Shown: positions 26,045 through 35,422 of the stretch, one piece after another
Layout of the letters: every line of letters starts with the position of its first letter
Position numbering within the stretch: position 1 is the stretch's first letter
Assembly: GCF_009498525.1 (NCBI RefSeq)
Contig: NZ_QSNT01000002.1
Coordinates: 372,001-436,000 of the forward strand
Direction of reading: 5' to 3'
Length of the DNA stretch: 64,000 bases
Source: Rhizobium sp. ICMP 5592
GTDB lineage: Bacteria; Pseudomonadota; Alphaproteobacteria; Rhizobiales; Rhizobiaceae
Program-made: the position numbers and the translations under genes
The notes under the pieces: generated by a model
The model's input: only the letters and a program-made list of their open reading frames with translations
Database searches by the model: none
Told to the model about the DNA's origin: nothing

Positions 26045-29000
26045 TCGGTTCTACCTTTTCGTTGTCGAATTTGCTCAGGAAATCCAGGAAGCCGTCGAGG
26101 TTGAAGGCCTGGACATAGGTGCGCAGGGCATCGGTGAAGGGTTGGTTTTCATCCAGCTTGGCAAGATCCGCGAGCTTCGCCTCGATGCCCCTGACATAGC
26201 CGATTTCGCCGAGCCGTATCAACTCGCGCACATGCTCTATCCCGGGGCTCTTCATCGGCAGCGGCGGCTTCGGCAGAACCGGTGCCGAGGCATCGGCATA
26301 GACCCATTTCAGGCCGAGATGCAGCGCAAGCTTGTCGCGAAGCTGGCGGATATCGATCGGCTTGGCGATGGCGTCATTATGGCTGTCGTCGCTGTCCTTG
26401 GCGGCGGCGCCGTCACCGATATTGGCCGACAGCATCAGGATAGGTGCCATCTGGCCGCTCTCCCTCAGCCGCGAAACCAGCTGCCAGCCGTTCATGCCCG
26501 GCATGGAGATATCGACGAGAAAGAGATCGGGCTTGATGCCCTCGATCAGCGTCAGACAGTCCGGGCCGCCAGTGGCCGTCAGCACGATGAAATCGAGCGG
26601 CGACAGCACCTCACGCATCAGTTCGCGATGATCCTCATTGTCATCGACGACGACGATGGTACGGCGCGGGCCTTCATAGCCGACGATCCGCTGTTCCTGC
26701 GCCGGCGGTTTCATCGGTCGGATCACCGCCGACAGCATCAGGCGCACCCGGAAGGTCGAGCCCTTGTCCTTCTCGCTGACGACGGCGATCTCGCCACCGA
26801 GCGTGTTGGTAAGCAGTTGCGTGATGGTGAGGCCAAGGCCGAGGCCCGGCATCGGGCGGATGCTCTCGGCCTCGCCGCGCTGGAAGGGCTCGTAGATGCG
26901 GGTGAGGTCCTTCTCGGCGATGCCACGGCCGGTATCGGCAATGGTGAAGGTCGCGACCTGGCTGCGATAACCGACCTCAAAACGAACGCCGCCGGCGTCG
27001 GTGAACTTGATGGCATTGGAGAGCAGATTGACAAGGATCTGCCGCAGCCGCTTCTCATCGGTGCGGACATAGTCCGGCAGGGCGGCGGTGGGTTCGTAAA
27101 CGAAGACAAGACCTTTGGCCTGCGCCTGCGGGCGGAACATGTCGACGATCTGGTCGAGAAAGTCCTTGATGTTGATTTCGTTGGAATAGACCTGCAGGCG
27201 GCCGGCCTCGATCTTGGAAATATCCAGCAGCCCATCGATCAGCCCCGACAGGTGCTCGGCGCTGCGGCGGATGACCTTCAGCGAGGATTGCCGCGGCGCC
27301 GGAATGGTCTCGTCGCGCTCGAGGATCTGGGCATAGCCGAGCACGGCGTTGAGCGGCGTGCGCAATTCGTGGCTGAGGCCGACGACGTAGCGGCTTTTGG
27401 CGCGGTTTGCCGCCTCCGCTGCTTCCTTGGCGCTTTGCAAGGCGGCGTCCGTCTTCTTGTGCGCGGCGATTTCTTTCAGCAGCAGCGTGTTCTGGCGCGA
27501 GGATTCCTCTTCGGCGACAACGCGGCTGTCATGGGCAAGCACGTAGAACCAGCAGACGACGCCGGCGATCACGGCAAAGACGAAGAAGACGATCAGGATA
27601 GTGCGGTCGACCACCTGCGCCGTCTCGGGCGAGGCGGAGCCGACCTGATGGGCGATCATCGCGAGGATGGCGCCGACGGCCGTCAGCGCCACGGCAACGG
27701 CGATGCCGTAGCGACCGAGGCGGGTGGCGAGCTTGGCGACGATGGTCGCCGGCAGCAATGTCTTGGCGACGGTACCGACCTGCGTGTTGAGCCGCGCCTT
27801 CGGTTTGCACATGTCGTGGCAGCGGCTGTCGAGCGAGCAGCAGAGCGAACAGATCGGTGCTGCATAGGCCGGGCACCAGGCCATGTCCTCCGGCTCGAAG
27901 GGATGTTCGCAGATCGAGCAGGTGATGGTGCTGAGGTTCTTCCAGCTCTGGCGCGGCTTGCGGGCGAGATAGAACTTGCCCTTGGTCGCCCAGGCGATGG
28001 TGGGCGAGGCGATCAGCGCGATGACCAGGGTGATGTAGGGAGCGAGAGAGGCGGCAACCGCGCCGAAAACGCCGAAATGGGCGATCAGCGAGATCGTTGC
28101 CGACAGCGCCATGGCGCCGAGGCCAACCGGATTGATATCGTAGAGATGGGCGCGCTTGAACTCGATGCCGGGCGGAGCAAGGCCGAGTGGCTTGTTGATG
28201 AAGAGATCGGCGGAGATCGTGCAGAGCCAGGCCATGGCGATGATCGAGAAGATGCCGAGCGTCTCCTCCAGCAGCTTGTAAATGCCGAGTTCCATCAGGA
28301 GCAGGGCGATGGCGACGTTGAAGATCAGCCAGATAACGCGGCCGGGATGGCTATGCGTCAGCCGCGAAAAGAAGTTCGACCAGGCGAGCGAGCCGGCATA
28401 GGCATTCATCACATTGATCTTCAACTGCGAGATCATGACGAAGGCGGCCATCAGCAGCAGCGCGGCGTTGTGCCAGGGGATCATGTAACCGAAAGCGGTG
28501 AGATACATCTGTGCCGGATCGGCGGCGCGATCGGCAGGCACGCCCGAGCTTAAGGTCAGGACGACGAGAAACGAGCCGGCCAGCAGCTTCGGCGCACCGA
28601 TGATCACCCAGCCGGGGCCGGCAAGGAAGATCACCAGGCGATGCCGCCACTTGCGGTGACCTTCCGGCGGCAGGAAGCGCAGGAAGTCGGCCTGCTCGCC
28701 GATCTGCGACATCAGCGCCAGGATGACGGCGGAGGCCGCACCGAATTCGACGAGATTGAAGGGAGCAGCACTCCCGGGCACGCCCGCGGCATGATGGATG
28801 CCCGCGAAAGCCCGCCAGAGGTCGAACTTGCCCCAGTCGGAAAAGGCGATGAAGACGAAGGGCAGGATATTGAGGACGATCCAGAATGGCTGGGTCAGCA
28901 GCTGGAACCGGCTGATCAGGCTGACCCCGTGCGTGACCAGCGGTATGACCATGACGGCGCTGATGATGTAGCCGATCCATAAGGGGATGCCGAGCGTCAG

Positions 29001-29426
29001 CTCCAGCGCGCCAGACATGATCGAGGCCTCGATCGCAAACAGCATGAAGGTGAAGCTGGCATAGATCAGCGAGGTGATGGTCGAGCCGATATAGCCGAAG
29101 CTAGCACCGCGGGTCAGCAGATCGATGTCGACACCATGGCGGATGGCATAGCGGCTGATCGGCAGGCCGATCGCCAGCATGGCGATGCTGGCGACGATGA
29201 TAGCGTAGAAGGCGTTGGTCGTGCCGTAGGAGAGCGTGATGGCGCCGCCGATTGCCTCCAGCGCCAGGAAGGAGATGGCACCGATCGCCGTCTGCGAGAT
29301 GCGCTGCGAGGAGAATTGCCGGGCGCTCTTTGCGGTGAAGCGCAGGGCATAGTCTTCCAGCGTCTGGTTCGCGACCCAGCGGTTATATTCGCGTCTTACC
29401 GGAATGATGCGTTGCCGCGCTGCCAT
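26037..29426 (-). CDS. Hybrid histidine kinase with NCS1-permease-like sensor domain
   Basis: A 1129-residue fusion. Residues about 20-485 form some 12 hydrophobic segments resembling a purine/cytosine (NCS1) permease, with ALEAIGGAITLSYGTTNA and a DIDLLTRGASFGYIGSTITSLIYASF region. A Cys-rich patch (eight Cys at 503-540, CxxC spacing) could bind metal. Two further helices (about 571-594, 608-631) and a short coiled coil lead to HisKA (SHELRTP, His686), HATPase (N804, DTGRGI 831-836, GLGLGL 861-866) and a receiver (about 922-1035, Asp972, Lys1022). The last 75 residues are helical. The gene is upstream of and overlaps its LuxR-type partner and diverges from urtA. I infer that it senses a nitrogenous solute, either through transport or through a permease-derived binding site. 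Confidence 0.9.
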   Translation of the reverse strand: MAARQRIIPVRREYNRWVANQTLEDYALRFTAKSARQFSSQRISQTAIGAISFLALEAIGGAITLSYGTTNAFYAIIVASIAMLAIGLPISRYAIRHGVDIDLLTRGASFGYIGSTITSLIYASFTFMLFAIEASIMSGALELTLGIPLWIGYIISAVMVIPLVTHGVSLISRFQLLTQPFWIVLNILPFVFIAFSDWGKFDLWRAFAGIHHAAGVPGSAAPFNLVEFGAASAVILALMSQIGEQADFLRFLPPEGHRKWRHRLVIFLAGPGWVIIGAPKLLAGSFLVVLTLSSGVPADRAADPAQMYLTAFGYMIPWHNAALLLMAAFVMISQLKINVMNAYAGSLAWSNFFSRLTHSHPGRVIWLIFNVAIALLLMELGIYKLLEETLGIFSIIAMAWLCTISADLFINKPLGLAPPGIEFKRAHLYDINPVGLGAMALSATISLIAHFGVFGAVAASLAPYITLVIALIASPTIAWATKGKFYLARKPRQSWKNLSTITCSICEHPFEPEDMAWCPAYAAPICSLCCSLDSRCHDMCKPKARLNTQVGTVAKTLLPATIVAKLATRLGRYGIAVAVALTAVGAILAMIAHQVGSASPETAQVVDRTILIVFFVFAVIAGVVCWFYVLAHDSRVVAEEESSRQNTLLLKEIAAHKKTDAALQSAKEAAEAANRAKSRYVVGLSHELRTPLNAVLGYAQILERDETIPAPRQSSLKVIRRSAEHLSGLIDGLLDISKIEAGRLQVYSNEINIKDFLDQIVDMFRPQAQAKGLVFVYEPTAALPDYVRTDEKRLRQILVNLLSNAIKFTDAGGVRFEVGYRSQVATFTIADTGRGIAEKDLTRIYEPFQRGEAESIRPMPGLGLGLTITQLLTNTLGGEIAVVSEKDKGSTFRVRLMLSAVIRPMKPPAQEQRIVGYEGPRRTIVVVDDNEDHRELMREVLSPLDFIVLTATGGPDCLTLIEGIKPDLFLVDISMPGMNGWQLVSRLRESGQMAPILMLSANIGDGAAAKDSDDSHNDAIAKPIDIRQLRDKLALHLGLKWVYADASAPVLPKPPLPMKSPGIEHVRELIRLGEIGYVRGIEAKLADLAKLDENQPFTDALRTYVQAFNLDGFLDFLSKFDNEKVEPIG

Positions 29427-29655
29427 GCTTACCCTTCAGCAGTTCCGCCACAGTATTCCGGCGGTCCAGAGATGTCGTAACACGGATCGATACGGCGCTT
29501 AAGGGCATGAGAGTGGCATAGACTGCACATTTCGCCCCGGCGTCTACGTCATATTACGTATGTGGTTTCCCCCGGTGCTGCCGGATATTCCGGGCAGGCA
29601 ACGGTTAATCTTTGTTTACGAGCCGTTGCGGCAGATAAAAAGAGGGGAACTAAAC

Positions 29656-30945
29656 ATGAAATTGAAGACTCTCGTCTCCGGCGCGCTTTTGGGCGCCATC
29701 ATGTCGACAACGGCATTCCATGGAGCCTTTGCTGCCGACGACACCATCAAGGTCGGCGTTCTCCACTCGCTTTCGGGCACCATGGCGATTTCGGAAACGA
29801 CGCTGAAAGACGCCATGCTGATGCTCATCGACGAGCAGAACAAGAAGGGCGGCGTTCTCGGCAAGAAGCTTGAGCCTGTCGTCGTCGATCCCGCTTCCGA
29901 CTGGCCGCTGTTTGCCGAAAAGGCGCGCGAGCTGATCCAGAAGGACAAGGTTTCGGCCGTGTTCGGTTGCTGGACCTCGGTGTCGCGCAAGTCGGTCCTG
30001 CCGGTGTTCAAGGAACTGGACTCGATCCTGTTCTATCCGGTTCAGTTCGAAGGTGAAGAGTCCGAGCGCAACGTCTTCTATACGGGCGCTGCTCCGAACC
30101 AGCAGGCGATCCCCGCCGTCGACTACCTGATGAAAAACGAAGGCGTGCAGCGCTGGGTTCTGGAAGGCACCGACTATGTCTACCCGCGCACGACCAACAA
30201 GATCCTTGAAGCCTATCTGAAGTCCAAGGGCGTCAAGGACGAAGACATCATCACCAACTACACGCCGTTCGGTTTCTCCGACTGGCAGACGGAAGTCTCG
30301 AAGATCAAGGCTTTCGGCGCCGCCGGCAAGAAGACCGCCGTGGTCTCCACCATCAACGGCGACGCCAACGTTCCCTTCTACAAGGAACTCGGCAACCAGG
30401 GCGTCAAGGCGGAAGACATTCCGGTCGTCGCCTTCTCGGTCGGCGAAGAAGAGCTGGCCGGCGTCGACACCAAGCCGCTGGTCGGCCATCTCGCCGCCTG
30501 GAATTACTTCCAGTCCGTCGATACGCCCGCCAATGCTGCCTTCATCAAGGAATGGCACGCCTACACGAAGAACGACAAGCGCGTCACCAACGACCCGATG
30601 GAAGCCGCCTATATCGGCTTCAACATGTGGGTGAAGGCCGTCGAGAAGGCCGGCACGACCGATCCGGACAAGGTGATCGACGCGCTCGTCGGCGTCTCGG
30701 TTCCGAACCTCTCGGGCGGCTATGCCACGATGATGCCGAACCACTACATCACCAAGCCGGTGCTGATCGGCGAAGTGCAGGAAAACGGCCAGTTCGACAT
30801 CGTTTCGCAGACCCCGGAAGTCGTCGGCGACGAATGGTCCGACTTTCTGCCGGACAGCAAGGATCTGATCTCGGATTGGCGCCTGCCAATGAACTGCGGC
30901 AACTTCAACGTTGCCACTGGCAAGTGCGGCGGCAAGGGTTCCTGA
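29656..30945 (+). CDS. urtA: Urea ABC transporter substrate-binding protein UrtA
   Basis: A 429-residue periplasmic protein. The signal peptide (about 1-26) ends before ADDTIKVG. UrtA family landmarks include LHSLSGTMAISE, a FGCWTSVSRKSVLPV stretch, LFYPVQFEGEESERN, and the C-terminal WRLPMNCGNFNVATGKCGG. The ATG at 29656 follows GAGGGGAAC; the frame is open upstream to 29560. It is divergent from the hybrid kinase (229-base gap), with the rest of urtBCDE downstream, so high-affinity urea uptake is the clear role. Confidence 0.96.
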   Translation: MKLKTLVSGALLGAIMSTTAFHGAFAADDTIKVGVLHSLSGTMAISETTLKDAMLMLIDEQNKKGGVLGKKLEPVVVDPASDWPLFAEKARELIQKDKVSAVFGCWTSVSRKSVLPVFKELDSILFYPVQFEGEESERNVFYTGAAPNQQAIPAVDYLMKNEGVQRWVLEGTDYVYPRTTNKILEAYLKSKGVKDEDIITNYTPFGFSDWQTEVSKIKAFGAAGKKTAVVSTINGDANVPFYKELGNQGVKAEDIPVVAFSVGEEELAGVDTKPLVGHLAAWNYFQSVDTPANAAFIKEWHAYTKNDKRVTNDPMEAAYIGFNMWVKAVEKAGTTDPDKVIDALVGVSVPNLSGGYATMMPNHYITKPVLIGEVQENGQFDIVSQTPEVVGDEWSDFLPDSKDLISDWRLPMNCGNFNVATGKCGGKGS

Positions 30946-31017
30946 GTTCCGCCGATTTGACGCAAGACCGTCGCGGGCAGGCTTCTCTGCCCGCGACAGC
31001 TTGAGGGGACAAGCGCG

Positions 31018-32643
31018 ATGTTTGACAAATTCGCTTACCGCATAGCCTTGGCGCTCGTCGCCGGCTTTTGCCTGATGCTGGTGCTGACCGCCACGGCGCT
31101 GCGCGCTGAGGAGGATGTACATAGCCTCATCAACGCGCTTGGTCCGGCGAACTTCCAGCAGGCCGACGAGATCGTCAAGAACCTGGCCAAGACCGGCAAT
31201 CCCAAGGTGGTGCCGGCGTTGCAGGCTTTTTCGGATGGCGATCTCTATATTCGCAAATCCGACAATCAGGTCTTCATTGCCAAATCCTCCGGCGATGCCA
31301 TGAGCCTGATCGATCCGGTCACCGGGCAGGCGGCCGGCGAGGAAGCCAAGGGCAACCTCGCGAAAATCAAGATCAACAACAATCTCCGTCGCTCGGTCCG
31401 CGCGGCACTCGGCGGCTTGACGCTGTTGAGCCCGGATCGCGGCGTTCGGCTGGAGGCCGCGCAATCGGTGCTGAAGTCGCCGAGCCCGGATTCGCTGGAG
31501 GTGCTCGAGGCAGCCCTTCAGAACGAGAAGGACAGCGAGATTCGCGGCGTGCTGGAAAAGGCGCGCGCGGTTGCCGTGCTTGGCTCCGATCGCCCCCTGG
31601 AACAGAAGAAAGCCGCGATCGAAACGATCAAGACCGAAGGCGGACGTGATGCCATCGGCATCCTTTCCTCCGTCTCCGTCGATGACAGCCTGAAGCCCGA
31701 CGTTGCCGCCGCCATTGCCGGCATCCAGGATCAATTGCAGATCTGGGATGCGGTGCAGAATGTCTGGTACGGCCTGTCGCTCGGTTCGGTGCTGCTGCTG
31801 GCCGCCATCGGCCTTGCCATCACCTTCGGGGTCATGGGCATCATCAACATGGCGCATGGCGAGATGGTGATGCTCGGGGCCTATTCCACCTTCATGGTCC
31901 AAAGCGTCATCCGCACGTCTTATCCGGAACTCTTCGACTGGTCGCTGGCGATCGCCTTGCCCGTTGCATTCGTGGTGACGGGTGCTGTCGGCCTCGTCAT
32001 CGAGCGGGGCGTCATTCGCTTTCTCTATGGCCGGCCGCTGGAAACGTTGCTTGCCACCTGGGGCATCTCGCTGATCCTGCAACAGGCGGTGCGTTCGATC
32101 TTCGGGCCGACCAATCAGGAAGTCGGCAATCCCTCCTGGATGTCCGGCTCCTTCGATATCGGCTATCTCTCGTTCACCTGGAACCGCCTCTGGATCATCG
32201 TCTTCTCGCTCGGCGTCTTCGTCGCCCTGCTGTTGCTGCTCAAGCGTTCGGCCTTCGGGCTGCAGATGCGGGCGGTGACGCAGAACCGGCGCATGGCCTC
32301 CTCGATGGGCATTCGTACGCCCTGGGTCGATGCCTTCACCTTCGCGCTCGGCTCCGGCATTGCCGGCATGGCGGGCGTCGCGCTCTCGCAGATCGATAAC
32401 GTCTCGCCGAACCTCGGCCAGAGCTACATCATCGACAGCTTCATGGTCGTGGTGTTCGGCGGTGTCGGCAATCTCTGGGGCACCCTGGTCGGCGCCTTTT
32501 CGCTCGGTATCCTCAACAAGTTCCTCGAACCCTATGCGGGCGCGGTGCTCGGCAAGATCCTGGTGCTCGTCCTCATCATCCTCTTTATTCAGAAACGTCC
32601 GCGCGGGCTCTTCGCCCTCAAGGGCAGGGCGGTGGAAGCATGA
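31018..32643 (+). CDS. urtB: Urea ABC transporter permease UrtB
   Basis: A 541-residue permease. A signal-like N-terminal helix and a roughly 200-residue HEAT-like periplasmic extension precede a LivH-type membrane domain that begins at about 255 (LSLGSVLLLAAIGLAITFGVMGIINMAHGE). This long form is normal for proteobacterial UrtB. GAGGGG precedes the ATG, and the stop overlaps the urtC start (ATGA). Confidence 0.96.
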   Translation: MFDKFAYRIALALVAGFCLMLVLTATALRAEEDVHSLINALGPANFQQADEIVKNLAKTGNPKVVPALQAFSDGDLYIRKSDNQVFIAKSSGDAMSLIDPVTGQAAGEEAKGNLAKIKINNNLRRSVRAALGGLTLLSPDRGVRLEAAQSVLKSPSPDSLEVLEAALQNEKDSEIRGVLEKARAVAVLGSDRPLEQKKAAIETIKTEGGRDAIGILSSVSVDDSLKPDVAAAIAGIQDQLQIWDAVQNVWYGLSLGSVLLLAAIGLAITFGVMGIINMAHGEMVMLGAYSTFMVQSVIRTSYPELFDWSLAIALPVAFVVTGAVGLVIERGVIRFLYGRPLETLLATWGISLILQQAVRSIFGPTNQEVGNPSWMSGSFDIGYLSFTWNRLWIIVFSLGVFVALLLLLKRSAFGLQMRAVTQNRRMASSMGIRTPWVDAFTFALGSGIAGMAGVALSQIDNVSPNLGQSYIIDSFMVVVFGGVGNLWGTLVGAFSLGILNKFLEPYAGAVLGKILVLVLIILFIQKRPRGLFALKGRAVEA

Positions 32644-33800
32644 TCACGGCCTTTCTCCTTCGCTCGCTCGACCGCCGCATCAGTATCGCCATCGCGATAT
32701 TGATCGCCGTCGCCTTGCTGGTGCCATTGTCGAACCTGTTGTTGCCGGAAACCAGCGCGCTGCACGTGCCGACCTATCTGATGTCGCTGTTCGGCAAGTA
32801 TCTGACCTATGCGCTGCTCGCCCTGGCGCTTGATCTCGTCTGGGGTTATTGCGGCATTCTCTCGCTTGGCCACGGTGCCTTCTTCGCGCTCGGTGGCTAT
32901 GCGATGGGCATGTACCTGATGCGGCAGATCGGCACGCGCGGCACCTATGGCAATCCGATCCTGCCGGACTTCATGGTCTTCCTGAACTGGAAAGAGTTGC
33001 CGTGGTTCTGGTACGGTTTCGATCATTTCTGGTTCGCGATGATCATGGTACTGGCGGCACCCGGTCTGCTCGCCTTCGTCTTCGGCTGGTTTGCCTTCCG
33101 CTCCCGCGTCAACGGCGTCTATCTCTCCATCATTACGCAGGCGATGACCTATGCGCTGTTGCTTGCCTTCTTCCGCAACGACATGGGCTTCGGTGGGAAT
33201 AATGGTCTGACGGATTTCAAGGATATCCTCGGCTTCAACATCCAGGCCGACGGCACGCGCGCCACGCTTTTTGCCATCACGGCGCTGCTCCTGGCGCTGG
33301 CGCTGATGCTGTCCTCGGCGATCGTGCGCTCGAAGTTTGGCAAGGTGCTGGTTGGTGTCCGCGACGCGGAAAGCCGGACGCGTTTCCTCGGCTACCGCGT
33401 CGAGCACATGAAGCTCTTCGTCTTCGTGGTGTCGGCGATGATGGCGGGTATTGCCGGCGCGCTCTATGTGCCGCAGATCGGCATCATCAACCCCGGCGAA
33501 TTCGCGCCCGCCAATTCCATCGAAGTGGTGATCTGGACCGCCGTTGGCGGCCGGGCAACGCTGATCGGCCCGATCATCGGCGCCATCCTCGTCAATGGCG
33601 GCAAGACGATCTTCACCGGCCTGTTCCCGAGTTTCTGGCTTTTTGCGCTTGGCGGCCTCTTCGTCGCGGTGACGCTGTTCCTGCCCAAGGGTATCGTTGG
33701 CACGGCGGCGCAGTATATCGGCAATGGTCGCAAGCCCGTCAGCCCAAAGCCCAAGGCCGAGGAAGACGAAGCCAGCAAGACCATTCAGGCGGCGGAGTAA
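32640..33800 (+). CDS. urtC: Urea ABC transporter permease UrtC
   Basis: A 386-residue LivM-type permease with about ten membrane helices. It contains GYCGILSLGHGAFFALGGYAMGMYL, the loop GKVLVGVRDAESRTRFLGY and the UrtC-typical NNGLTDFKDILGF segment. The C-terminal tail is charged and proline/lysine-rich. It overlaps urtB by four bases and is followed after four bases by urtD. Confidence 0.96.
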   Translation: MITAFLLRSLDRRISIAIAILIAVALLVPLSNLLLPETSALHVPTYLMSLFGKYLTYALLALALDLVWGYCGILSLGHGAFFALGGYAMGMYLMRQIGTRGTYGNPILPDFMVFLNWKELPWFWYGFDHFWFAMIMVLAAPGLLAFVFGWFAFRSRVNGVYLSIITQAMTYALLLAFFRNDMGFGGNNGLTDFKDILGFNIQADGTRATLFAITALLLALALMLSSAIVRSKFGKVLVGVRDAESRTRFLGYRVEHMKLFVFVVSAMMAGIAGALYVPQIGIINPGEFAPANSIEVVIWTAVGGRATLIGPIIGAILVNGGKTIFTGLFPSFWLFALGGLFVAVTLFLPKGIVGTAAQYIGNGRKPVSPKPKAEEDEASKTIQAAE

Positions 33801-33804
33801 GAGC

Positions 33805-34560
33805 ATGATCCCTGATATCAAACCCAACAGCATGCTCTATCTCAACAACGTCTCCGTCTCCTTTGATGGTTTCAAGGCGCTGAATTCGCTGTCGATCGTC
33901 ATCGAACCGGGAGAGCTGCGCGCCATCATTGGCCCGAACGGTGCCGGCAAGACGACGATGATGGACATCATCACCGGCAAGACGCGGCCCGACGAGGGCG
34001 AAGTGTTCTTCAACGGCCAGATCGATCTCACCAAGAAGGACGAGGCCGATATCGCCCAGCTCGGCATCGGCCGCAAATTCCAGAAGCCGACCGTCTTTGA
34101 AAGTCATACGGTCTGGGACAATCTGGAACTGGCGCTCAACCGCAAGCGCGGCGTTTTCTCGACGCTGTTCTATCGTCTGACACCCGACGATAGCGACCGC
34201 ATCCACGAAATTCTCGACACGGTGCGGCTTTCGCACCGCCGCGACGAGCTGGCCGCCAATCTCTCGCATGGGCAGAAGCAATGGCTGGAGATCGGCATGC
34301 TGCTCGCTCAGGAGCCGAAGCTGCTTCTGGTCGATGAGCCTGTTGCCGGCATGACCGATGCCGAGACGGCGGAAACGGCGGTGCTGCTGAAGGAAATCGC
34401 CAAGACGCGGTCGGTGGTGGTGGTGGAGCACGACATGGGCTTCATCCGCGACCTCGGCGTCAAGGTGACATGCCTGGCGGAAGGGTCTGTGCTGGCCGAG
34501 GGGTCGATCGATTTCGTCAGCAGCGATCCGAAGGTGATCGAGAATTATCTGGGGCGATGA
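33805..34560 (+). CDS. urtD: Urea ABC transporter ATP-binding protein UrtD
   Basis: A 251-residue LivG-like ATPase. Walker A GPNGAGKTT is at about 44-52, the signature region is LSHGQKQWLEIGMLLA (serine-histidine variant typical of UrtD), Walker B is LLLVDEPVAGMTD, and the switch is VVVEHDM. The ATG at 33805 lies four bases after urtC. An upstream open extension into urtC (to 33697) is not used. Confidence 0.96.
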   Translation: MIPDIKPNSMLYLNNVSVSFDGFKALNSLSIVIEPGELRAIIGPNGAGKTTMMDIITGKTRPDEGEVFFNGQIDLTKKDEADIAQLGIGRKFQKPTVFESHTVWDNLELALNRKRGVFSTLFYRLTPDDSDRIHEILDTVRLSHRRDELAANLSHGQKQWLEIGMLLAQEPKLLLVDEPVAGMTDAETAETAVLLKEIAKTRSVVVVEHDMGFIRDLGVKVTCLAEGSVLAEGSIDFVSSDPKVIENYLGR

Positions 34561-34561
34561 G

Positions 34562-35257
34562 ATGCTGACAGTCGAAAACGCAAATCTGCATTATGGCGCC
34601 GCACAGGCGCTGCGTGGCGTCTCGGTCAAGGCCGAGATGGGCAAGATCACCTGCGTGCTCGGGCGCAACGGCGTCGGCAAGAGTTCGCTGTTGCGCGCCG
34701 TCACCGGCCAGCATGCGTTGTCGGCGGGCACGGTCGCCTTCAACGGTGTGACGCTGAACGGCATGGCGCCCTTTGCTCGCGCCAAACAGGGCATCGGCTA
34801 TGTGCCGCAGGGCCGCGAGATATTTCCGCTGCTGACGGTGAAGGAGAATCTCGAGACCGGATTTGCGCCCGTACCGCGCCGCGACCGCACTATTCCCGAT
34901 GATATTTACAATCTGTTCCCTGTGCTGAAATCCATGCTGTCGCGCCGTGGCGGTGATCTCTCCGGCGGCCAGCAGCAACAGCTGGCGATCGGCCGGGCGA
35001 TGGTGACACGGCCGAGAATCCTGGTGCTGGACGAGCCGACGGAAGGCATCCAGCCGTCGATCATCAAGGATATCGGCCGGGCGATCCGCTATCTCCGGGA
35101 TTCCACCGGCATGGCGATCCTGCTGGTCGAGCAATATCTCGATTTCTGCCGCGAACTTGCCGACTACGTCTACATCATGGACCGCGGCGAGATCGTCCAT
35201 GAGGGTCTGGCGGAGACACTGGACACGCCTGAGGCGCGCCGGCATCTGACGGTCTGA
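34562..35257 (+). CDS. urtE: Urea ABC transporter ATP-binding protein UrtE
   Basis: A 231-residue LivF-like ATPase with Walker A GRNGVGKSS (about 34-42), signature LSGGQQQQLAIGRAM, Walker B ILVLDEPTEGIQP and the UrtE-typical LLVEQYLDFCRELADYVYIMDRGEIV. It begins one base after the urtD stop and ends the urt operon 165 bases before ureD. Confidence 0.96.
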   Translation: MLTVENANLHYGAAQALRGVSVKAEMGKITCVLGRNGVGKSSLLRAVTGQHALSAGTVAFNGVTLNGMAPFARAKQGIGYVPQGREIFPLLTVKENLETGFAPVPRRDRTIPDDIYNLFPVLKSMLSRRGGDLSGGQQQQLAIGRAMVTRPRILVLDEPTEGIQPSIIKDIGRAIRYLRDSTGMAILLVEQYLDFCRELADYVYIMDRGEIVHEGLAETLDTPEARRHLTV

Positions 35258-35340
35258 GGCCGTTGCCTCTGTTTTCATCGTCTGGCGAAAAATGCGGCGG
35301 CTACCGGGGTGCTCCGGGCCGGGGTTCTGGGCAGTCGCAT

Positions 35341-35357
35341 AAGGCACAGAAATTGCT
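35341..35357 (+). promoter_or_regulatory. Candidate sigma-54 (RpoN) promoter of the urease operon
   Basis: GGCAC, five bases, then TTGC reproduces the -24/-12 layout of the RpoN consensus TGGCAC-N5-TTGC with only the first T changed (A). The start point would be near 35368, about 55 bases before ureD. NtrC-RpoN control of urease under nitrogen limitation is well known in other proteobacteria, which supports the match. Confidence 0.6.
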
Positions 35358-35422
35358 TGCGTTTGTTCCCTGTCGGGTTTCAATGACCTGCGATGACATG
35401 ATGGGTTAAGTGGAGAAACGGG

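Noticed and set aside
25782-28553. A 923-codon open frame on the plus strand opposite the permease-kinase
   Set aside because: It mirrors the real minus-strand gene, whose domains are unmistakable. The translation is biased in Asp, Arg, Gly and Gln with no domain, a typical GC-rich antisense shadow.
29427-29655. Sigma-54 promoter before urtA (TGGCAT...GC)
   Set aside because: The GG-to-GC distance is two bases too short for RpoN promoters, so it was not kept.
29650-32082. An 810-codon open frame on the minus strand opposite urtA and urtB
   Set aside because: The plus-strand products are clear Urt proteins; the antisense frame has no recognisable motif.
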